Assembly (NCBI GenBank): GCA_021807585.1
Contig: JAKBCQ010000119.1
Coordinates: 1-7,240 of the forward strand
Source of the DNA: Planctomycetota bacterium
Lineage (GTDB): Bacteria > Planctomycetota > Planctomycetia > Isosphaerales > Isosphaeraceae
Reading direction: 5' to 3'
DNA length: 7,240 nt
The notes below the pieces were generated by a model. It ran no database searches. It worked only from the letters and a program-made list of their open reading frames with translations, and was not told the DNA's origin. The position numbers were made by a program, and so were the translations under genes. Each line of letters begins with the position of its first letter. The stretch's first letter is position 1. Shown in pieces: positions 1-5,363 of this stretch.

Positions 1-109
1 ATTCTACACGGCGCTCGGAATCGACCCGTCGCGCCAATTCGAAACCCCCGACGGCCGTCCCATTCGCCTCGTCGAAAAAGGAGAAGCGATCAAAGAGTTG
101 ACGGCATAA
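1..109 (+). CDS. C-terminal end of a DUF1501-family protein (partial)
   Basis: The window opens inside a reading frame (first full codon at 2) that gives 35 residues and stops with TAA at 107-109. The tail reads FYTALGIDPSRQF, then a DGRPIRLVEKGEAIKEL stretch. A 'LGIDP...(D/L)GRP...G.PI.EL' ending is typical of DUF1501 proteins, a sulfatase-like family of unknown function, often secreted, that is highly expanded in planctomycetes, where it is often paired with a DUF1553/DUF1549 gene. The paired gene, if present, lies outside the window. The fragment has no catalytic residues to judge. The family call rests on this short tail alone, so it is probable rather than certain. The codon choice matches the neighbouring genes. 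Confidence 0.68.
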   Translation, partial: FYTALGIDPSRQFETPDGRPIRLVEKGEAIKELTA

Positions 110-174
110 TGATATTATTGCAAGATATTTCCGATTGATCCGACCGGGACGCGTCATTTTTACGTAATATTCTA

Positions 175-879
175 ATGATAGATTCATCTTTTTCGGGCGT
201 TCGGTTGATCGAAGTCGAAAAAACGTACGGTGAAATCGATTCGGAGCGGGTCGTCGCGCTCGATCGCGTTTCGGTTTCGTTCCGCGAAGGCGAGAGGACC
301 GCGATTGAGGGGAAATCGGGATCGGGGAAATCGACGCTTTTGAATTTGCTGGGGGGGCTTGATCGTCCGACGTCGGGAAGGATCGAGGTGGGCGATCGAG
401 CGATCGATCGGCTCAAACCCGACGAGCTCGCGCGGTATCGATTAGAAAAAATCGGCATGATTTTTCAGTCTTATAACCTCATTCCTTCACGTACCGCGGT
501 TCAGAACGTCGAGCTTCCTTTGATCGTCGCGGGCGTTTGTAAGAACGATCGGCGCGAACGAGCCGTGAAGGCTCTTGAGAAAGTCGGCCTGGGAAAACGG
601 CTGAATCACCGCCCCGATCAGCTTTCGGGAGGCGAATCGCAACGGGTCGCGATCGCTCGGGCGCTAATCAACGCGCCGCGCGTCGTGCTCGCCGACGAGC
701 CGACGGGAAACCTCGATTCGGCGACGGCGCGCGCCGTCGTCGATATGCTTGTCGAACAAGTCGCGGCGAGCCGAGCGTGCCTGATCGTCGTCACCCACGA
801 CCGCGATCTCGCTCGACGCTCCGCCGAACGGCTGATTCGCATCGAAGACGGATCGATCGTCGAGGATTATTATATTTAA
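175..879 (+). CDS. LolD/MacB-type ABC transporter ATP-binding protein
   Basis: This 234-residue cytoplasmic ATPase powers the permease encoded next. All nucleotide-binding motifs are intact: Walker A GKSGSGKST (46-54), Q-loop glutamine 98 in FQSYNLIP, signature LSGGE at 150-154 followed by SQRVAIARAL, Walker B VVLADE (170-175) with catalytic Glu175, D-loop NLD (179-181) and switch His208 in VVTHD. The length and the DEPTGNLD segment place it with the LolD/FtsE/MacB subfamily, whose members work with four-helix FtsX-type permeases in lipoprotein release, macrolide or peptide efflux, or envelope mechanotransmission rather than importing solutes. The ATG at 175 has no clear Shine-Dalgarno sequence; TTG at 205 is a possible alternative start just before the first conserved strand. 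The gap at 110-174 is AT-rich and may hold the promoter, but I see no convincing -35/-10 pair. A run of seven G (351-357) follows Walker A. The substrate cannot be told from the sequence. Confidence 0.93.
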   Translation: MIDSSFSGVRLIEVEKTYGEIDSERVVALDRVSVSFREGERTAIEGKSGSGKSTLLNLLGGLDRPTSGRIEVGDRAIDRLKPDELARYRLEKIGMIFQSYNLIPSRTAVQNVELPLIVAGVCKNDRRERAVKALEKVGLGKRLNHRPDQLSGGESQRVAIARALINAPRVVLADEPTGNLDSATARAVVDMLVEQVAASRACLIVVTHDRDLARRSAERLIRIEDGSIVEDYYI

Positions 880-897
880 TTATTTGTTTTTTCCGGT

Positions 898-903
898 AAA
901 GGA
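898..903 (+). promoter_or_regulatory. Ribosome binding site of the permease gene
   Basis: AAAGGA lies eight bases ahead of the ATG at 912, the normal spacing. It is one of the clearest Shine-Dalgarno matches in the window and supports that start. It sits in the 32-base AT-rich gap after the ATPase stop codon, so the permease is probably translated independently from the same transcript. Confidence 0.6.
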
Positions 904-911
904 TCGTCGGC

Positions 912-2477
912 ATGAGAGGGGTCGATCTGATTGAATTCGCGATCGAATCGATGCGAAAGCATCCTTCTCGTTCGATTCTGAGCGTGTCGGGGGTCGTCGC
1001 GGGAACGTTCGCGCTTTCGCTTTCGATAGCGATCGGCCTCGGGATCGAGCGCGCCGTCGTCGAGAAGTTCCGTCGCGACGACATGCTGAGAAAAATCATG
1101 GTCCGCCCAAACTTCGGATACGACGAAAACACGCCCGCCGACGCGACCATTGTCGAAGGCGGAATGAGCGATGCGAAGCGAAATCGAATCCGCAAAGCTT
1201 TGAAACGTAATTATAGAAATGAGAATATGTTAAAAAACTATATTATACTGGATCGTCAATGTCTGAAAGACGTCGCCAAGATAACCGGAGTGCGATCGAT
1301 TTATCCACACACAATCGGCCGGTTTCGCGCGCATCTGGGCGAAACCGAGTTCGACGTCGATTCGGCTTCGGTCGCGCCGGGAGACCGCGAAATCAAGGAA
1401 AGATTGCTCGCCGGGAAGGCGTTTGACTCGCTTGACGATCCCGACATCGTCGTTCACGAATTTCTGCTCTATCGCTGGGGCTTTCGCGGCGACGACGACG
1501 TCAAAAAAGCGATCGGCGCGAAAGTCGCTCTGCATTCAAAAACAAAAAGAGACGATCATAAATACTTATTTCCATTACTTGATGAACTTAAGCGGAAGGG
1601 AACCCCGTTGGGCGCATTCGAGGAGGCGACGATGATCTCGCTGGTCTCACGTCTCCCCGCAATGATCCAGGAATTGAAAATCTCGCCGGCGGAACGATCT
1701 CTTTTGACGCTGATGATCGAACGGTTCATCCCGCTCGTCAAACAGAAAGCCGCCCCGGATCGCACCGTCGTGGTCACGATCAAAGGGGTCGTCAGAGAAA
1801 GCGACGAGGACACGCGGTACGCTTGGGCTTCAAATTCCATGGCGACGGACGCCGACGTTCTCTTCTCGGTCGGCAAGTCGGCCGAGCTTCATCTCCAACA
1901 TGAAGACGCGGATCGTTATGGATTCATGGACGTCGTCGCGATCGCCGACCGAGAGGAGGACGTCGAGACGATCGAGAAGGAGGTCGAGAAATTAGGTTAC
2001 GGAACATACTCGCTTGTGAAAATCATTAAAGAATTACGAACAACCATTATTTTAATCGCAATCGGAATCGGGCTGATCGCGATCGGCATGCTGCTCGTCG
2101 CTTGCATCGGAATCGCCAATACGATGATTATGAGCGTGCTCCAGCGGACCCGAGAAATCGGCATATTAAAGGCCGTCGGCGCGCGCGACCGCGACGTCCG
2201 TCGGCTCTTCCTCTTTGAAGGGGGAACGATCGGCTTCATCGGCGCAGCAATCGGGCTATCGCTTTCCTTGCTTGCCGAAGCTCCGGGAAACGCGATCATC
2301 CGCATGGTGACGCCGAAAAAATCGGTTCTTCCGCTCGACGCGACGTTCTTCGCCTATCCGGCTTGGATGCTCCTCGGCGTGCCGGCGCTCGTGACGACGA
2401 TCGCGCTCGTCGCCGCGTACATCCCGGCGCTGCGCGCCTCCCGAATGGATCCCGTGCAGTCATTGCGATATGAGTAA
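912..2477 (+). CDS. MacB/FtsX-type ABC transporter permease
   Basis: This 521-residue inner-membrane protein is the partner of the preceding ATPase. The N-terminus has the family layout: a short amphipathic stretch (EFAIESMRKHPSRS) and membrane helix 1 at about 21-44. A large extracytoplasmic MacB_PCD-like domain spans about 45-376. Three further helices follow at about 377-410, 432-455 and 484-505. The cytoplasmic coupling segment QRTREIGILKAVGA (411-424) and the terminal PALRASRMDPVQSLRYE are classic FtsX-domain signatures. The order fits the MacB/LolCE type, in which a permease dimer couples ATP hydrolysis to movements of the periplasmic domain. Unusual points are a helical insertion at about 209-283 between two conserved pieces of that domain, and two very AT-rich stretches (about residues 97-118 and 210-227). 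No fused ATPase and no MacA-like adaptor is present here. Lipoprotein or lipid transport, efflux and signalling all remain possible. Confidence 0.9.
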   Translation: MRGVDLIEFAIESMRKHPSRSILSVSGVVAGTFALSLSIAIGLGIERAVVEKFRRDDMLRKIMVRPNFGYDENTPADATIVEGGMSDAKRNRIRKALKRNYRNENMLKNYIILDRQCLKDVAKITGVRSIYPHTIGRFRAHLGETEFDVDSASVAPGDREIKERLLAGKAFDSLDDPDIVVHEFLLYRWGFRGDDDVKKAIGAKVALHSKTKRDDHKYLFPLLDELKRKGTPLGAFEEATMISLVSRLPAMIQELKISPAERSLLTLMIERFIPLVKQKAAPDRTVVVTIKGVVRESDEDTRYAWASNSMATDADVLFSVGKSAELHLQHEDADRYGFMDVVAIADREEDVETIEKEVEKLGYGTYSLVKIIKELRTTIILIAIGIGLIAIGMLLVACIGIANTMIMSVLQRTREIGILKAVGARDRDVRRLFLFEGGTIGFIGAAIGLSLSLLAEAPGNAIIRMVTPKKSVLPLDATFFAYPAWMLLGVPALVTTIALVAAYIPALRASRMDPVQSLRYE

Positions 2478-2491
2478 TATCTCATGATATC
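2467..2491. terminator. Weak hairpin between convergent operons (possible terminator)
   Basis: ATGAG (2470-2474) and CTCAT (2481-2485) can pair around a six-base loop, with a bulged extension GATATGAG / CTCATGATATC. The hairpin overlaps the permease stop codon and lies just before the acyltransferase stop on the other strand, where a shared terminator would be expected. The stem is short and AT-rich, and no T-run follows on either strand, so an intrinsic terminator is doubtful. Confidence 0.2.
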
Positions 2492-2494
2492 ACG

Positions 2495-3469
2495 TCATGC
2501 GAAAGACGATTCTTGAACGAGAGTCGATTCTTGAACGTTCGCCACGACGGCGCGCGGTTTCTTGGGCTTCGGTTGATGTTTCCAGCGGCGGTGCAGCCAT
2601 AAATATTGTTCGGGATCGCGACGGACGATCCGTTCGATCGCCGACGTGAAGCGTTGCGTGAGCAACTGCGCGTCGGCGGCCGTCCCGGTCAGTTCGTCGG
2701 GACGAGCGACAAGCTCGCAGCCGACCTCGTAATGAAAGCGATCGCCGACACGCCGAGCGTAGCCGACGACGATCGGCGCCTCGTGTTCGATCGCCAGAAG
2801 CGCGATCGCCTTATGCGTCGACGCCGGTCTGCCGAAAAAATCGACGTACATCCCGTTTTGCCCCGCGTCTTGATCCGCCAGAAACGACAGCACGCCCCCT
2901 TCGCGCAAAACCCGCAGCATGTCGTCATATCCCCCTTTTTTGGGGATCAAACGCTGTCCCGTGCGTTCGCGGAACGACCGCAGGAATCGATCGAGATACG
3001 GATTATCAATCGCCCGTGCGACCGAATCGGTTGGAAATCCGAACGCTCCGAACAAATAACCCGCCATCTCCCAATTGCCGAAATGGCCCGTCAGCATGAT
3101 CATCGGCCCGCCGTCCAAAAGCGCGTTCAACACGGGCTCGTAATTCACCAGCGTCACATACTTGCGCCAGGTCGTGGGTTTAAGTTTGCGCGGAATGTGG
3201 AGGATCTCCATCAAAACCATAAAAAAGTGCTTGTAAACACCTTTAATAATTCGATCACGTCCCGCGGCGTCGATTTCGGCGCCGTAGGCGAGTTTCAGAT
3301 TATCATCGGCGACTTTGCGATGCCGCGAGTCGATCCGATAAGCGAGCCGCGCCAGGCCCCGCGCCGTCGCGTACGACCGTTCGATCGAAAGCGACTGCAT
3401 CAGGCAAACGATCAGCCGAACGATCAGATAAATCGAGTAATCAAGAATTACGCTTCGTCGCTTTTTCAT
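2495..3469 (-). CDS. Lipid A-type acyltransferase (LpxL/HtrB family)
   Basis: The 324-residue product matches the lysophospholipid/lipid A acyltransferase family that adds secondary acyl chains to lipid A precursors at the inner membrane, normally using acyl-ACP. An N-terminal hydrophobic anchor (about 10-27, DYSIYLIVRLIVCLMQSL) is followed by the catalytic HX4E motif HFGNWE (His129, Glu134), the conserved DQDAG (199-203), FFGRPAST (211-218), and the family's closing block YLWLHRRWK (289-297). All key positions are intact and the length is normal (about 300). The ATG at 3469 is preceded by a purine-rich GAGAGAAG, a plausible weak ribosome site. It begins 30 bases after the channel gene's stop, so it is probably the last gene of that operon. 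A basic, proline-rich tail (298-324) ends with a six-residue duplication, VQESTL/VQESSF. Lipid A or another glycolipid or ornithine lipid could be the acceptor; the sequence does not decide. Confidence 0.9.
   Translation of the reverse strand: MKKRRSVILDYSIYLIVRLIVCLMQSLSIERSYATARGLARLAYRIDSRHRKVADDNLKLAYGAEIDAAGRDRIIKGVYKHFFMVLMEILHIPRKLKPTTWRKYVTLVNYEPVLNALLDGGPMIMLTGHFGNWEMAGYLFGAFGFPTDSVARAIDNPYLDRFLRSFRERTGQRLIPKKGGYDDMLRVLREGGVLSFLADQDAGQNGMYVDFFGRPASTHKAIALLAIEHEAPIVVGYARRVGDRFHYEVGCELVARPDELTGTAADAQLLTQRFTSAIERIVRRDPEQYLWLHRRWKHQPKPKKPRAVVANVQESTLVQESSFA
2507..2537. repeat. Two-copy 13-bp direct repeat, period 18 bp
   Basis: CGATTCTTGAACG occurs at 2507-2519 and again at 2525-2537. 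The 18-base period keeps the reading frame and duplicates six residues at the C-terminus of the acyltransferase (VQESTL then VQESSF on the minus strand). It looks like a small tandem duplication by replication slippage outside the catalytic domain. Confidence 0.8.
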
Positions 3470-3499
3470 AGTTCGCTTCTCTCTCGGCAGGACGGGCGA

Positions 3500-5326
3500 T
3501 CATTCATCAATATTCAGGTTATGTTCAAGCTCGACTCGACGCGGGGGGTCGCCGCCGTCGACCGGTTCACGGAGCGTCCGCGCGTATTTGGGCGCGGGGA
3601 CGCCGAGATCGGCGGGATCGACCCGCGCGCCCGAACGACGAGCGGGTTCGGCGATCATCAGATCTTCGGGAACCGATTTGATTAAAATTTCATGGGTCGG
3701 GTAGGGGATGGCGACTCCGGCGTCGTCGAGCCCGCGCTGAATCGCTCCATAAAGGCGATGTCGAACCCGCGAAGCGAGGCCCGGATCGGGCACATGAACG
3801 CAGAGCGAAAAGTTGAGCGCCGAATCGCCGAGCGATTCGAGGAACGACGACGGCGCGGGATTCTTGAGCACGTCGGGGTCGGCGGCGGCGAGATCGAGCA
3901 AAATACCCGAGACTCGATCGGGATCGACTCCGTAAGCAGCGCCGACGTTGAGCAACACGCGAACCACCTTATCTTTATGCGTCCAGTTCGTCAGGCTCCC
4001 CGTGACGAACTCTTTGTTGGGAACGATCAGGCTATGATTATCGGCGTTGATAAGCGTTGTCGCTCGAATGTTGATGCGATCAATCTTCCCCGTCATCCCC
4101 GCCACGGTGACGACGTCGCCGACTCGAATCGGCCGCTCGAGCAGCAAAATCAGCCCGCAAATGAAATTCGAGACGATCTCCTGAAGGCCGAAGCCGAGCC
4201 CGACTCCGAGCGCCGCGACGACGACGCCGATCTTCTCGAAACCGAGCCGAATCGACGAGAGCGCCGAAAGCGTCCCCAAACACAAAACCGCGTACCGGCA
4301 AAGCGTCAGCGCCGCGAACTGCACTCCGGGATCGTCGCGCATCCGTGGAAAGATCACCACAGCAAAAAACGTGCTTATATAACGTAAAATACCCGCCGTA
4401 ACGACGGCGATGACGACTCCTTGGAATAAATCGGCGACGGTCACCCAAACTTCGCCGCCGACGGGCCAAACGCGGATTCCGCCGAGCGTGTGAAAGAGCG
4501 CGAGATCGAGATCCCAAACCGACGCCGCGAGCGCGAGCCCGATCAACGGGACGATCACCCCCGTCAGCCCGCGCAGTTTGGAGGCGAGCTCCTCGGGTCG
4601 ATCGAGCGCTTCGACCTCGGCGGCGTCGCCGTAGCCCGATTTTTTGCGCACCCAGCGCCACGAATGCTTGTCGATCGTACGGATGATTATCCAATGAATG
4701 AGCGCGCAGCCGAGGACGATCGCCGACGATTGCAAGACCGCGAAACTCAACCGCCGCGCCGTGAAGCAGTAACCGCGGACGTCGAGAACGATGATCGTCG
4801 CCGACCCGACGATCGCGAGAAGCATCGTCGCGCGTTGATTTTTTCCAGCCGTCGCCCAAACCGAGGGGACCCGAGCGAGCCACGCGAGGAGCGGCGACCG
4901 CCTGCGCGCCAGGCCGATCGCGACGACCGCCGCGGAGATCTCGAATCCGATCGAGAACAGCCGCGAGAGCCGGCTCGCGGGGACGGGACGACCGTCGGGG
5001 GCAATTAATCCACGATGCAATAATTGTTCAGGTACTAGAAACACCGCGGCGGCCAAAACGACGATCAAGATTGCGCGATTCAATTGACGCGTCATGTCCG
5101 AAGGCGCCCGCATCGCCTCCTCGGCCCAACCCCCCGGGCGCAAGAGCCGCGCGGCGAGGCGGTCGATCGCGGCGAGAGCGCCGCACGCCTGAAGCGTGAA
5201 TTCGAGCGGCGCCGCGATCGATCGCGGCCAGGGAGCGGTTCGGCACGCGTACGCCGCGAGGAAAAAGAACGCCGCAAAGGGCGCCGCGACCCCGACTTCC
5301 ATAAGAAATCGCCTAAACGTTCGCAT
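3500..5326 (-). CDS. MscS/MscK-family mechanosensitive ion channel
   Basis: This 608-residue membrane protein is a tension-gated channel that would release solutes on hypo-osmotic shock. I count about ten hydrophobic helices: roughly 9-27, 39-56, 84-99, 121-140, 166-182, 193-216, 253-271, 296-327, 336-358 and the pore helix 365-398. The pore-lining segment has the Gly/Ala pattern of the family (VAALGVGLGFGLQEIVSNF, 370-388) and ends in LLERPIRVGD (395-404), characteristic of MscK/MscM rather than short MscS. The beta domain follows (about 405-450, with NHSLIVPNKEFVTGSLTNWT), then the alpha/beta cytoplasmic domain to about 550, and a charged 58-residue tail with no evident domain. Short MscS has about 290 residues and three helices; MscK has eleven helices after a periplasmic coiled-coil domain. 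Here that domain and the missing first helix are encoded by the gene just upstream. Start choice is supported by AGGA eight bases before the ATG. Confidence 0.93.
   Translation of the reverse strand: MRTFRRFLMEVGVAAPFAAFFFLAAYACRTAPWPRSIAAPLEFTLQACGALAAIDRLAARLLRPGGWAEEAMRAPSDMTRQLNRAILIVVLAAAVFLVPEQLLHRGLIAPDGRPVPASRLSRLFSIGFEISAAVVAIGLARRRSPLLAWLARVPSVWATAGKNQRATMLLAIVGSATIIVLDVRGYCFTARRLSFAVLQSSAIVLGCALIHWIIIRTIDKHSWRWVRKKSGYGDAAEVEALDRPEELASKLRGLTGVIVPLIGLALAASVWDLDLALFHTLGGIRVWPVGGEVWVTVADLFQGVVIAVVTAGILRYISTFFAVVIFPRMRDDPGVQFAALTLCRYAVLCLGTLSALSSIRLGFEKIGVVVAALGVGLGFGLQEIVSNFICGLILLLERPIRVGDVVTVAGMTGKIDRINIRATTLINADNHSLIVPNKEFVTGSLTNWTHKDKVVRVLLNVGAAYGVDPDRVSGILLDLAAADPDVLKNPAPSSFLESLGDSALNFSLCVHVPDPGLASRVRHRLYGAIQRGLDDAGVAIPYPTHEILIKSVPEDLMIAEPARRSGARVDPADLGVPAPKYARTLREPVDGGDPPRRVELEHNLNIDE
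5211..5228. repeat. 18-bp perfect palindrome
   Basis: GCCGCGATCGATCGCGGC is its own reverse complement over 18 bases and contains two overlapping CGATCG units. It lies inside the channel gene, at the codons for PRSIAA between its first two membrane helices. It is probably an extreme case of the window-wide CGATCG enrichment, though a protein-binding or methylation site is possible. Confidence 0.75.
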
Positions 5327-5334
5327 GCCTGTTT

Positions 5335-5338
5335 TCCT
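5335..5338 (-). promoter_or_regulatory. Ribosome binding site of the channel gene
   Basis: On the minus strand AGGA stands eight bases ahead of the ATG at 5326. It lies in the 37-base AT-rich gap after the coiled-coil gene and supports independent initiation. An ATG slightly further upstream (5345) is out of frame and meets a stop after ten codons. Confidence 0.5.
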
Positions 5339-5363
5339 GATCCATTCTTTATTTATTCTTTTG

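Noticed and set aside
98..170. Possible promoter for the ATPase gene (TTGACG at 98-103, TAATAT at 165-170)
   Set aside because: TTGACG has no good -10 at 16-18 bases, and TAATAT has no -35 at the right distance. AT-richness alone is not enough.
351..357. G7 run in the ATPase (and C7 at 7128-7134) as phase-variation tracts
   Set aside because: Seven-base homopolymers are common in GC-rich DNA and both reading frames are intact, so nothing else supports switching.
2606..3685. Long plus-strand open frame (359 codons) opposite the acyltransferase
   Set aside because: The minus strand carries all LpxL-family motifs; the plus frame spans two minus-strand genes and looks like an antisense shadow.
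4080..4883. Minus-strand 267-codon frame overlapping the channel gene
   Set aside because: It is an Arg/Asp/Gly-rich frame shifted relative to the well-supported MscS frame, with no recognisable motif.
5327..5363. Idea that the coiled-coil and channel genes are one gene broken by a frameshift
   Set aside because: The gap is AT-rich with several stops and contains a ribosome site at normal spacing before the channel ATG, so no single indel would fuse the frames cleanly.
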